A DNA stretch of 40,993 nt from an uncultured Bacteroidales bacterium (GTDB taxonomy: Bacteria; Bacteroidota; Bacteroidia; Bacteroidales; P3). The DNA lies in NCBI GenBank assembly GCA_946406015.1, contig CAMJJD010000016.1, forward strand, positions 1 to 40,993, written 5' to 3'. This document shows, one piece after another, positions 16,519 through 23,444 of this stretch (positions are counted from its first letter, which is position 1; the number at the start of each line of letters is the position of its first letter). The notes beneath the pieces are model-generated. The model was given only the letters and a program-made list of their open reading frames with translations, was not told the origin of the DNA and did no database searches. Position numbers and translations under genes: made by a program.

Positions 16519-17787
16519 TTACTCCGTATAAAGTCCTATCACAGCCTCTATCCGCTCGCGGCACACAGGGCAGAAAGGCGCATAGTCGCGCATCATGCAG
16601 TGCATCACAGGACGGTAGACACCCTTACTGCTATAGCCCGCCCCTTCATAGACGCCCAGCGGTCCGTTCTCGGTGCGTGGCACCTTTGCATTCTCCGGTG
16701 TCGGCACCGGCGTTCCCTTCTTGAGCATACGCCTCCACTTGCTGTCAAAATCCACGAGATTGGTGATGTTCGGCTCCAGCGGCTCATACTTCGTGCGGTG
16801 CAAGTCGGCATAGCTCAACTCTTCGTCGACATACTCGTCGGCCAGACCGCCGATACCATGGCCCAGCTCATGCGTCAGCACCATCTCGGCCATCGAATGC
16901 AGCGAACTGACAGAGTAGAAGTTGTATATAGCTCCGCCACCGTATTTCTTGTTGTTAAGTACAATGATAATGTGGTCACATGGCACTTGCCCAAGCACAT
17001 CGTGCAACTGCCACACCTTGAAGGTCATCGCATAGCGGTCAATCCCAAAAGCGTTGTATTCTACCCCGGCGTCGCCTTTGACGAAATAAATATTGAAGTC
17101 TGTTTTGAAACTCCGGAACGGTTCCTTGTCAAAGAGCAACTGCTTCATGCGGTTACACACCTGCTTGTAGGCCATGTCGTCCATCGTGTCGAACCCCTGC
17201 ATGACGAAAGCCATATCGAATTTGTTATAGCTGTCTCCATATAAACTGAAGTCCACATCCTTCCCATGGTCAAGGAACTCATACTCCTTCCCTTCGATGT
17301 TTCTCGGAGAGCGGGTCTCCAACCTCGTCTGTCGAGGGACATATTCGACCACCGTCTGATCGACCAGCCGCATAGCCTGGTCGCGTCTCTGCAAAGCTAT
17401 CATCACCTTGCCTTTCGGCATGGGCAGCAACAGGGTCTCCTCGAAGCGTCTGGTGACAGTGCGGCCCTCGGGGGTGTCCTTGTACTCACGGAAAAGGCTG
17501 CTGTAGCCGCGCGAATAGAGTTCCCGGCCCGTCGCCGCATCGCGCACCACCACACGGTTGTCACCGTTGTTGAAGGGGTCAAGCAGCTGCGTGCGCGACC
17601 CGTGCCAGTCGCACTGGCGGTCAATCCAATGCTCCACCCACACAGTGTCGCCCTGCGCCGACCCCTCGCGCAGGCAGTCAAGACGCAGTGTGCCGCCGGT
17701 GAACCAACGGTCGAAGTCTTGCGTCTGCGCCAACAGGACAGGGCTCATGGCAAGGAGTGTCAACAATAACAAAATCTTATGTCTCAT
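16519..17787 (-). CDS. Secreted M64 family (IgA peptidase-like) metallopeptidase
   Basis: The start MRHKILLLLTLLAM is preferred because it gives a compact signal peptide ending at LLAQ; an in-frame ATG six codons upstream (17805) is possible. The N-terminal beta domain (about residues 20-170) with FREYKDTPEGRTVTRRFEET is the usual M64 N-terminal module. The catalytic motif HELGHGIGGLADEY begins at His 306, preceded by the VMQGF and FNIYFV strands of the family. M64 enzymes include a Clostridium IgA1 protease, but most members, widespread in gut Bacteroidota, have unknown substrates. No type IX sorting domain is present at the C-terminus, so a periplasmic or outer-membrane location is likely. 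The gene heads the long minus-strand run. Confidence 0.9.
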   Translation of the reverse strand: MRHKILLLLTLLAMSPVLLAQTQDFDRWFTGGTLRLDCLREGSAQGDTVWVEHWIDRQCDWHGSRTQLLDPFNNGDNRVVVRDAATGRELYSRGYSSLFREYKDTPEGRTVTRRFEETLLLPMPKGKVMIALQRRDQAMRLVDQTVVEYVPRQTRLETRSPRNIEGKEYEFLDHGKDVDFSLYGDSYNKFDMAFVMQGFDTMDDMAYKQVCNRMKQLLFDKEPFRSFKTDFNIYFVKGDAGVEYNAFGIDRYAMTFKVWQLHDVLGQVPCDHIIIVLNNKKYGGGAIYNFYSVSSLHSMAEMVLTHELGHGIGGLADEYVDEELSYADLHRTKYEPLEPNITNLVDFDSKWRRMLKKGTPVPTPENAKVPRTENGPLGVYEGAGYSSKGVYRPVMHCMMRDYAPFCPVCRERIEAVIGLYTE

Positions 17788-17829
17788 TGCCTTTAATAAC
17801 GGCATTCGCCATCTGTTATTGTATTTTTA

Positions 17830-17861
17830 TTTCACCACATAAGGATTTTTTTGTACTTTTG
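17830..17861 (+). promoter_or_regulatory. Candidate promoter of the YrdC-like gene
   Basis: A -7 element TACTTTTG (17854-17861) matches the Bacteroidota TAnnTTTG consensus. TTTC at 17830-17833, 20 bases upstream, is a near match to the -33 TTTG. The distance to the ATG at 17885 leaves a short leader. Confidence 0.5.
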
Positions 17862-17884
17862 CACTTTCTTTTTAGAATGAAAAT

Positions 17885-18505
17885 ATGCTTATTAAGCTCT
17901 ACAACGACAACCCTAACATACGCGAGGTGAGGCGAATAGCCGACGCGCTGCGCAACGGCGAGGTAGCCATCCTGCCCACCGACACGCTCTACGCCTTCGC
18001 CTGCTCGATGGAGCACAAACGCGCCGTCGAGGAGATTGCAACGCTCAAGGGATTCAAACTGAAACAAGCCAAGTACGCGATGCTCTGCTCCGACTTGAGC
18101 ATGGCCAGCGAATATGTCCGCGCCATGGACCGCGACACCTTCGCACTGCTCAAGCGGTCGCTGCCCGGTCCCTTCACCTTCATCATGGAGGCTTCGGGGG
18201 CTGTGCCACGCAACTACCAGAACCAGAACCACACCATCGGCATCCGCGTGCCCGACAACAATATCGCACGTGCCATCATCGAAGAGCTGGGATCACCGCT
18301 CATCAGCACCTCGGTGCGCCCCATCGGCGAGGAAGACGGCGAGGTGGAGAACTACACCGACCCCGACCTCATCCACGACCGTTTCGGCAGCCGTGTGTGG
18401 GGAGTCATCGACGGCGGCATCGCCGATGCCGAGCCTTCGACGGTGGTCGACTGCTCCGACGGCATCGAGCTGGTGCGCCAAGGAAAAGGAGAAATAGAAT
18501 TATAA
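17885..18505 (+). CDS. YrdC/Sua5/YciO family protein (threonylcarbamoyl-AMP synthase-like)
   Basis: The 206-residue protein is a single YrdC domain. It has the nucleotide and threonine pocket motifs LPTDTLYAFAC (near residue 35), the KGFKLKQAKY segment where synthases have KxR, LPGPFTFIMEA, IGIRVPDN and STSVRPIGEE. In the tRNA t6A pathway such enzymes make L-threonylcarbamoyladenylate from threonine, bicarbonate and ATP. The short form without the Sua5 domain and some replaced pocket residues make it closer to the YciO group, whose role is less certain. Another TsaC could exist elsewhere in the genome. It is transcribed divergently from the M64 gene and followed by panC after a repeat-filled spacer. 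Confidence 0.82.
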   Translation: MLIKLYNDNPNIREVRRIADALRNGEVAILPTDTLYAFACSMEHKRAVEEIATLKGFKLKQAKYAMLCSDLSMASEYVRAMDRDTFALLKRSLPGPFTFIMEASGAVPRNYQNQNHTIGIRVPDNNIARAIIEELGSPLISTSVRPIGEEDGEVENYTDPDLIHDRFGSRVWGVIDGGIADAEPSTVVDCSDGIELVRQGKGEIEL

Positions 18506-18507
18506 TA

Positions 18508-18592
18508 AGCTGTGAGCTGTAAGCTTTAAGTTTTAAGTACTACACAGGTTAACGGCAGTTTACTTAAAACTCACAGCCTAAAACTTTAAACC
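18508..18592. repeat. Heptad tandem units in inverted orientation between yrdC-like gene and panC
   Basis: The spacer is almost wholly repeat. From 18508 there are four to five 7-base units of the type AGCTGTA/AGTTTTA. At about 18561-18590 similar units (AGTTTTA, GGCTGTG) occur on the other strand. The two patches can pair imperfectly around a loop of about 25 bases. No promoter motif is evident, so panC may be read through from the upstream gene. Confidence 0.7.
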
Positions 18593-18596
18593 AATA

Positions 18597-19502
18597 ATGA
18601 AACAGATACTGAAAGCCGCCGAGCTCACCTCGGCTGTCAACGCCGCCCGTCAAGAGGGCAAGCAGATAGGCCTCGTGCCCACCATGGGTGCCCTCCACGA
18701 GGGTCACCTCTCGCTCATCGAGCGCGCCCTGAAGGAGAACGACCTCGTCGTGGTCTCCCTCTTCGTCAACCCCATCCAGTTCAACAACAAGGAAGATCTG
18801 GAGAAGTACCCCCGCACCATCGAGGCCGACCTGGAGTTAATTAAGAATTTAGAATTAAGAATTAAGAATGAGGCCAAAGCCTCCACTCTGCTGGCCTTCA
18901 CGCCTACCGTCGAGGAGATGTATCCACAGGGTGAGCCCAAGGAGGTCTACCACTTCGGCCCCATCGAGGAGGTGATGGAAGGGCCGCGCCGTCCAGGCCA
19001 CTTCAGCGGTGTCGCCGTGGTGGTACGCCGTCTGTTCGATCTGGCACAGCCCCACCGCGCCTACTTCGGCGAGAAAGACTACCAGCAGATTGCCGTCATC
19101 CGCAACTTGCTGGAGCAAATCAAATATCCCATCGAGTTGGTCCCCTGCCCCATCGTGCGTGCCGATGACGGCCTGGCCCTCAGCAGCCGCAACATGCGCC
19201 TCTCCCCTGCCGCCCGCCAGATGGCACCCGCCATCAACGCCACCCTCGAGCAGGCCGCCGAGATGGCCGAGTACGAGGAGGTCGACGACGTCAAGGAGTG
19301 GGTGCTCGACACCCTGGCCTCGTGGCACGAAGTGAATGAATGCGGCGAAGGCTTGCAGTTCGAGCCCGAATACTTCGAGATTGTCGACGCCATCACCCTC
19401 CAGCCCATCGCCGACTGGGACGAGGCCGGGGAGCATGGCGCCGTAGGCTGCATCGCCGTCTGGCTCGACGGCGTGCGCCTGATAGATATCGTCAAGTTCT
19501 AG
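18597..19502 (+). CDS. panC: Pantothenate synthetase
   Basis: PanC joins pantoate and beta-alanine using ATP to form pantothenate for coenzyme A. The nucleotidyltransferase signatures are VPTMGALHEGHLSLI (HxGH type, about residues 26-40), LFVNPIQFNNKEDLEKYPRT (pantoate site), FGEKDYQQ and SSRNMRLSP (the KMSKS-like ATP loop). The length of 301 is about 15-20 residues above the usual 280. The excess sits at about residues 80-94 (LIKNLELRIKNEA), just after the DLE that normally leads to the next strand, and is encoded by five A+T-rich heptad units. The reading frame stays open, so the enzyme may well be functional. The stop is only 2 bases from the stop of the convergent barrel gene. Confidence 0.95.
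   Translation: MKQILKAAELTSAVNAARQEGKQIGLVPTMGALHEGHLSLIERALKENDLVVVSLFVNPIQFNNKEDLEKYPRTIEADLELIKNLELRIKNEAKASTLLAFTPTVEEMYPQGEPKEVYHFGPIEEVMEGPRRPGHFSGVAVVVRRLFDLAQPHRAYFGEKDYQQIAVIRNLLEQIKYPIELVPCPIVRADDGLALSSRNMRLSPAARQMAPAINATLEQAAEMAEYEEVDDVKEWVLDTLASWHEVNECGEGLQFEPEYFEIVDAITLQPIADWDEAGEHGAVGCIAVWLDGVRLIDIVKF
18839..18873. repeat. Heptad array inside panC
   Basis: Five exact-register 7-base units, AATTAAG with minor variants, lie within the panC reading frame. Their A+T richness contrasts sharply with the surrounding G+C-rich codons. Thirty-five bases are not a multiple of three, so the frame is kept only together with flanking changes. Confidence 0.85.
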
Positions 19503-19504
19503 GA

Positions 19505-20386
19505 CTACCTAATCATCCAATTCACCCCCAGCAGGGCGTTGGCTTCCATTATACCCGTGCGGAAGCCAAGTCCGGCAGCGAATCCGGCTTGGGCCTTGAG
19601 CTGCAAGGCTGGTGTCGCCTGCCACATCACCTCGGCCACGCCGCCGACGTTCTCCATACCGGCGCTAATCATCAACCGGTCGGTAGCCAGCCAGCGGGCC
19701 ATGATATTGAACTGGAATGGTTTGTCGCTTTGCCTAGCATAGACAGTATTAGTGCCCAGAAGGCGGTCTTTCCCAAAAGCGTAGCTCAATCCGTAGTCGA
19801 GCACCCATCGGCTGCCCAAATGGTTGCGGAACTGGAAGCCCAGCGCAGTGAAAAAACCACCTCCCGGAGTGTCCCAATCGCTATTGGAATATTTTACCAG
19901 TTGATGGCTATATACCAAACTGGCCGACACCTGCGGCACCCAGCCTAGGCCACCCTCATATATCAGCATCTTCACTCCCAGCATGGGGTTGAGCATAGGT
20001 AGGGTATCAGAGAATTCACCTGAAGAGAACGTATAATGATATCTCGTGTAGGCACCAGACAGGCCTGCCATCAGCTCGAAGCGGTTGCCGAGGCCGTAGC
20101 GCAGCGTGAGTCCGCCACCGAGATCACGATAGGTGTCATGGATACTAACGGTATGACTACCGTTGATAGGGACCTCTCTGTCTCCACTAAGACTGTACCA
20201 TGTGGCCGCACCGCTCAGCTGCAGGTGTCCCTTACCCACAGTATTTGGACCCGTGGTGCGGAGCAGCGGGTTGGTGTCGGCCACCTGCGGCGGCTCGAGG
20301 AGGTTGATCTGTGCCTGTGCGGTGCCAAGCAGGGCTATCGCAGCAAAGAAAACGATAGCGGCAAAGGTGTGCTTTATTGTCTTCAT
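19505..20386 (-). CDS. Putative outer-membrane beta-barrel protein
   Basis: This 293-residue protein has a signal peptide (residues 1-26, ending TAQAQ), a short acidic linker (EPPQVADTNPLLRTTGPNTVGKG), then about twelve alternating amphipathic strands such as HLQLSGAATWYSL, LTLRYGLGNRFELMAGLSGAY and VSASLVYSHQL. It resembles the small transporter-like barrels gathered under Pfam Phenol_MetA_deg, which are common in Bacteroidota with no proven substrate. The last strand ends WMIR rather than in an aromatic residue. It is the last gene of the sigma-factor cluster, 21 bases after the previous barrel gene, and converges on panC with almost no spacer. Confidence 0.72.
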   Translation of the reverse strand: MKTIKHTFAAIVFFAAIALLGTAQAQINLLEPPQVADTNPLLRTTGPNTVGKGHLQLSGAATWYSLSGDREVPINGSHTVSIHDTYRDLGGGLTLRYGLGNRFELMAGLSGAYTRYHYTFSSGEFSDTLPMLNPMLGVKMLIYEGGLGWVPQVSASLVYSHQLVKYSNSDWDTPGGGFFTALGFQFRNHLGSRWVLDYGLSYAFGKDRLLGTNTVYARQSDKPFQFNIMARWLATDRLMISAGMENVGGVAEVMWQATPALQLKAQAGFAAGLGFRTGIMEANALLGVNWMIR

Positions 20387-20407
20387 AGTATCAGTTGTTT
20401 CTATTTG

Positions 20408-21157
20408 TTACAAATATACTGTCATTCCAGCAAGGTAGAGGTCGCTGCCAGTCACCGGGTCGCGGTAGGAGGGCAACAGGTTGGCGAAGAAGCGCACGCC
20501 ATGTATCAATCCCAGCACGTCGGTCGAAAGGGTGACGCCCACTTCCAGCTTCCACCGCAGCAGCGACTCGGTATGGTGGCTAACCTGGTGTACATCGTCA
20601 ATGCCGGTGCTACCGCCGTTGCGGTCGGCGTAAGACCTGTTCAAGAATAAGTTGTTGCTTAAGGCATATCCTGCAAAGAGGTCGCCAGTCACGGACAGCA
20701 GCCTTTTCTCGTGGGGCCAAGGGTACCAGGTAGCCTGCACGGGGATGCCCAAATGGAAGAAGTATGTGAAATAGTGCTGCTTGCCATTGAAGGTCTCACA
20801 AAACTCTAGCCCGTTGGCATAGATGTAGCCGTTGCCGTCGTCGACCTCATGCCAGTCCACGTTGTAGTGCAGCGGGTTGAAGGTGAAGTCGAGTCGTGCA
20901 CCCGTGGAGAGGCGCCAGCTGGGCGACACATGGTGCTGTAGCAATATCGGCACCTGCATCATTAAGCCGTACTTGGAGTAGTAGGGCGTGAATTGGTTGG
21001 CGGTAGTGAAGAGGTTGACACCCGCCGAGAAACCCATCACCAGCGTGGTGCGGTGCTGTTCATCCCACCGCGCTACGGTGTCGTCCACCACACTCTGCTG
21101 CGCACTGGCGGCAGTAGCAAGAAGCACGGCGGCAAGTATTGTCATTATACGTTTCAT
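20408..21157 (-). CDS. Putative outer-membrane protein of the sigma-factor cluster
   Basis: The start MKRIMTILAAVLLATAASAQ gives a normal signal peptide; ATG codons at 21163 and 21169 would add two to four residues. The mature part is beta-rich with many aromatic residues and Gly-Asn turns (FSAGVNLFTTANQFTPYYSK, SWRLSTGARLDFTFNP, LLSVTGDLFAGYAL) and ends in MTVYL, as barrels often do. No named family is recognised. It follows the single-pass membrane gene by 18 bases and precedes a second barrel gene, so it is probably made under control of the cluster's own sigma factor. Confidence 0.7.
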   Translation of the reverse strand: MKRIMTILAAVLLATAASAQQSVVDDTVARWDEQHRTTLVMGFSAGVNLFTTANQFTPYYSKYGLMMQVPILLQHHVSPSWRLSTGARLDFTFNPLHYNVDWHEVDDGNGYIYANGLEFCETFNGKQHYFTYFFHLGIPVQATWYPWPHEKRLLSVTGDLFAGYALSNNLFLNRSYADRNGGSTGIDDVHQVSHHTESLLRWKLEVGVTLSTDVLGLIHGVRFFANLLPSYRDPVTGSDLYLAGMTVYL

Positions 21158-21175
21158 ATCCATAATCATTTATTG

Positions 21176-21865
21176 TTACAATATATTGAGTGCTAACATT
21201 GTGCCGTCCATCTTGCTGGGCTCGTGGCGGCGCAAGAGAGTCTTGAAGATACTCGCACGCTTGGACTTTCGCTCCTCGGCAGTGGCGACAGGCTGTTCTG
21301 ACGTATTGCTGACTGACACTATCGGTGCGGCGATTGTCTCAACAGACTCGGTCTGTGCTATGGGTGCAGGCTCGGACACTGCGGCCTCTTCTATCATCAT
21401 CACCTTGTCCTGTCTTTCAACCACAGGCTCTTCCACTTCCATCAGCTCTGCCGGCACCTCCTCGGCCACATATTCCTCCACCACCGTAGGTTCAGCAGTC
21501 ACCCTAGGGCGCTCGCAGACGGGGTGCTGCACAGCAGGGGCCGCAGGCGTTGAGTCGGCAACCACAGGAGTTACCTCCGGCACTTCGGCTTGCGCCACAA
21601 GGTTTTCATCCACGGTGCTTTCTGTGGGGATGAACCAAACACGCACGGCTGTGCCGATGAAGAAGAGCACGCAGGCCGCAGCAGCCATACGCGAGACCCA
21701 CCACCATGCACCATGCTTTCCACTTTCCACTTTCCGCTTTCCACTCTCCTCTGCCATGCGGTCGATCATCGCACCCAGCTCCTGCCGGCGTCGCTCGTCG
21801 CGGCCGGCATGTTCCACCTCGGCCAGCAGACCTTCAAGGTCCAGTTTATGTTTATCGTTGTTCAT
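21176..21865 (-). CDS. Single-pass membrane protein, possible anti-sigma factor
   Basis: The 229-residue protein overlaps the upstream sigma-factor gene by 14 bases, as anti-sigma genes often do. It has a cytosolic head of about 45 residues (MNNDKHKLDLEGLLAEVEHAG), one membrane helix (about residues 52-72, MAAAACVLFFIGTAVRVWF) and a periplasmic part very rich in Glu, Val, Pro and Ala (VEEYVAEEVPAELMEVEEP), probably extended. No FecR or zinc-binding anti-sigma motif is visible, so the role rests on position and topology. Just before the helix the sequence EESGKRKVESGKHG is encoded by a heptad repeat patch (21717-21751). Confidence 0.65.
   Translation of the reverse strand: MNNDKHKLDLEGLLAEVEHAGRDERRRQELGAMIDRMAEESGKRKVESGKHGAWWWVSRMAAAACVLFFIGTAVRVWFIPTESTVDENLVAQAEVPEVTPVVADSTPAAPAVQHPVCERPRVTAEPTVVEEYVAEEVPAELMEVEEPVVERQDKVMMIEEAAVSEPAPIAQTESVETIAAPIVSVSNTSEQPVATAEERKSKRASIFKTLLRRHEPSKMDGTMLALNIL
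21717..21751. repeat. Heptad array inside the putative anti-sigma gene
   Basis: Five 7-base units TTTCCAC/TTTCCGC/TCTCCTC (plus strand) run in register. Twenty of 21 bases match the array in nadB (30950-30970). On the coding strand they encode ESGKRKVESGK just before the membrane helix. Confidence 0.85.
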
Positions 21866-22346
21866 ATTGCTGTATCATTTGTTTCAGAGATGAATAGGCT
21901 CGCGAGAGTAGCGTGTATACATTGCCCTCGCTGACGTGCAGTTTGGCGGCGATATACAGCGTGTCGGCGGCATCAAAATGCTTCAATCGCACCGCCTCGG
22001 CCTGCCGCTCGGGGAGGCGCTCTATGAGTTCCATGGCCAGCCGCAGCCGTTCCTCTCTGTCTGCGTTCTCTTCCTCGGCCATAGCCATCGTGCGCTCGTC
22101 GATTTCCACCGTAGGCTTGCGCTTGCGCAGCAGGTCGACGCAGCGGCGCTTGACCAGCATGATGCACCACGCCTCGCGGTTGACCACCCGCCGCAGCTTC
22201 TCGCGCTCCTCCCAGAGGGTGACGAAACAGTCCTGCACCACGTCGGCGGCGTCCTCTTCGCTGCCCAACAGGTGCTCGGCCATGCGCTGCATGGCCGGCT
22301 GCAAAGGCAGATAGTCGAGTTTAAACTGTTCCGTGTCGCGTTTCAT
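21852..22346 (-). CDS. RNA polymerase sigma-70 family (ECF-type) factor
   Basis: The 164-residue protein has region 2 with LLGSEEDAADVVQDCFVTLWE (about residues 28-48) and the W-x-x-x-V-K-R-R-C-V-D-L-L-R helix. Region 4 is LPERQAEAVRLKHFDAADTLYIAAKLHVSEGNVYTLLSRAYSSL. There is no region 1.1 or 3, as in ECF factors. It heads a cluster with a single-pass membrane protein and two outer-membrane proteins, which suggests envelope-stress or surface-remodelling control of its own operon. A palindrome-like site lies 19 bases upstream of its start. Confidence 0.88.
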   Translation of the reverse strand: MKRDTEQFKLDYLPLQPAMQRMAEHLLGSEEDAADVVQDCFVTLWEEREKLRRVVNREAWCIMLVKRRCVDLLRKRKPTVEIDERTMAMAEEENADREERLRLAMELIERLPERQAEAVRLKHFDAADTLYIAAKLHVSEGNVYTLLSRAYSSLKQMIQQYEQR

Positions 22347-22364
22347 ACCTTGTAGTCGTAAAAG

Positions 22365-22380
22365 TGTAGGAAATCTTACA
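22365..22380 (-). promoter_or_regulatory. Candidate operator or ECF promoter element before the sigma gene
   Basis: An imperfect palindrome with TGTA and TACA ends around an A+T centre lies 19 bases upstream of the sigma-factor ATG. It could be an autoregulatory promoter element; there is no second copy in the window to compare. Confidence 0.3.
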
Positions 22381-22401
22381 CGGAAGATGAAGATTTTTTT
22401 C

Positions 22402-22455
22402 TCTAGAGCATCTAGATTATCTAGAGTTTCTAGTACTTCTAGAATTTCTAGAGCA
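22402..22455. repeat. Six tandem 9-bp units TCTAGNNNN
   Basis: Six consecutive 9-base units begin at 22402, 22411, 22420, 22429, 22438 and 22447, each starting TCTAG, most TCTAGA. The array runs into the 3' end of aroQ: the TAG stop (22448-22450, minus strand) is inside the last unit. CTAG is usually a rare tetranucleotide in bacteria, so six copies at fixed spacing are not chance. Confidence 0.9.
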
Positions 22456-22864
22456 GCGCCCGCAGGGCCAGTTCGTAGCCCTGCAGGCCGAGGCCGCAGA
22501 CCATGCCGCGGCAGGCCGAGGTAATCAGCGAATGGTGGCGGTACTCCTCGCGGGCGAAGATGTTGCTCAGGTGTACCTCCACCTTCGGCGCCGGCACCGC
22601 CAGCAGAGCGTCGCGTAGAGCCACCGAGGTGTGGCTGTAGCCGCCAAGGTTGACAATAAGGCCATCGTAACGGAATCCTATCTGCTGTATACGGTCGATG
22701 AGTTCTCCCTCCACATTGCTCTGGTAATAGGTAATCTCCACTTCAGGGAAGCGAGCGCGCAGCCCCTCGAGGTACTCCTCCATCGTGGTGCTTCCATATA
22801 CCTCAGGCTCACGCTTCCCGGTGAGGTTGAGGTTCGGTCCGTTGATAATCTCAATATGCTTCAT
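22448..22864 (-). CDS. aroQ: 3-dehydroquinate dehydratase, type II
   Basis: The enzyme dehydrates 3-dehydroquinate to 3-dehydroshikimate in the shikimate pathway, usually as a cytosolic dodecamer. The start MKHIEIINGPNLNL is chosen because it begins the first strand; the GTG/ATG codons upstream have no family support. REPEVYG holds the catalytic Tyr on the mobile lid, QSNVEGELID the conserved Asn-Glu-Gly, and VEVHLSN the catalytic His. The usual NPGAYTHTS substrate loop reads NLGGYSHTS, a mild change at Pro and Ala. The length of 138 is normal. The stop codon lies inside the TCTAG array. It is divergent from the blaI-like gene. Confidence 0.93.
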   Translation of the reverse strand: MKHIEIINGPNLNLTGKREPEVYGSTTMEEYLEGLRARFPEVEITYYQSNVEGELIDRIQQIGFRYDGLIVNLGGYSHTSVALRDALLAVPAPKVEVHLSNIFAREEYRHHSLITSACRGMVCGLGLQGYELALRALL

Positions 22865-22944
22865 GCCTATAACAACGGATCCACACACCATTTTATTGCC
22901 CGCCGCCCATCTTGATTGCTAAAAAAAGTTAAAACCACCCTTGT

Positions 22945-22960
22945 GATTAAAAAATTAATC
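22945..22960. promoter_or_regulatory. Palindromic operator copy 1 upstream of the BlaI-type gene
   Basis: GATTAA-AAAA-TTAATC is a 6+6 palindrome with a 4-base centre. An identical-arm copy lies 58 bases downstream. It lies in the divergent spacer between aroQ and the repressor gene and is a likely BlaI-family binding site. Confidence 0.65.
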
Positions 22961-23002
22961 CACTGCACACAATAATGCATTATCGGTGCCGTTAATTTGG
23001 TA

Positions 23003-23018
23003 GATTAAATTTTTAATC
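23003..23018. promoter_or_regulatory. Palindromic operator copy 2 upstream of the BlaI-type gene
   Basis: GATTAA-ATTT-TTAATC has the same arms as the copy at 22945-22960 and ends 27 bases before the repressor ATG. Paired operators in front of a self-regulated blaI operon are expected for this family. Confidence 0.65.
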
Positions 23019-23045
23019 CGAAGTTTAAACAATAAATCATACACT

Positions 23046-23444
23046 ATGGCACGCAAGAAACAAGAGTCCACACCCACCCTGACCAAGGCCGAGGAGCAGG
23101 TGATGCAGGCCGTCTGGCGTCTGGGCGAAGGCTTCGCCGGCGACATTGCGGCGGCGATGGAAGAGCCCAAGCCGGCATACCGCACGGTGCTGACCGAAAT
23201 CCGCATCCTGGAGCAGAAAGGGTTTGTAGGCCACCGCGAGATGGGCGGCAACAACCAGTACTACCCGCTGGTGAGCAAGGCCGACTACTCCGGCCGGCAG
23301 CTCAGCGCCCTGGTGGGCAACTACTTCGGCGGCAGCTACCGCCAGCTGGTCTCCTTCTTCATGGAGAACAAGGGCATCGGCCGCGAGGACCTCGACGCCC
23401 TGGCTAAGATTATTGAGGAGAAGAGAAAGGAGGTGCAGCAATGA
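23046..23444 (+). CDS. BlaI/MecI-type transcriptional repressor
   Basis: This 132-residue protein has the winged-helix fold of the penicillinase repressor family: LTKAEEQVMQAVWRLGEGFAGDIAAAM (helices 1-2, about residues 12-38), the recognition helix PAYRTVLTEIRILEQKGFVGH, and a wing ending QYYPLVSKADY. A helical dimerisation tail follows. Members bind palindromes as dimers and are cleaved or released when a linked M56 peptidase senses a signal. The M56 gene overlaps its end by 4 bases (ATGA). Two matching palindromes sit upstream. No beta-lactamase gene is nearby, so the operon probably controls the TonB receptor rather than drug resistance. Confidence 0.92.
   Translation: MARKKQESTPTLTKAEEQVMQAVWRLGEGFAGDIAAAMEEPKPAYRTVLTEIRILEQKGFVGHREMGGNNQYYPLVSKADYSGRQLSALVGNYFGGSYRQLVSFFMENKGIGREDLDALAKIIEEKRKEVQQ

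Noticed and set aside
16519-17787. Type IX secreted cargo (M64 peptidase)
   Set aside because: SprA is encoded nearby, but the peptidase ends directly after its catalytic domain with no sorting domain.
22402-22455. CRISPR array
   Set aside because: The units are only 9 bases with no spacers of 30-40 bases and no cas genes nearby; this is a simple tandem array. No CRISPR array was seen elsewhere in the window.
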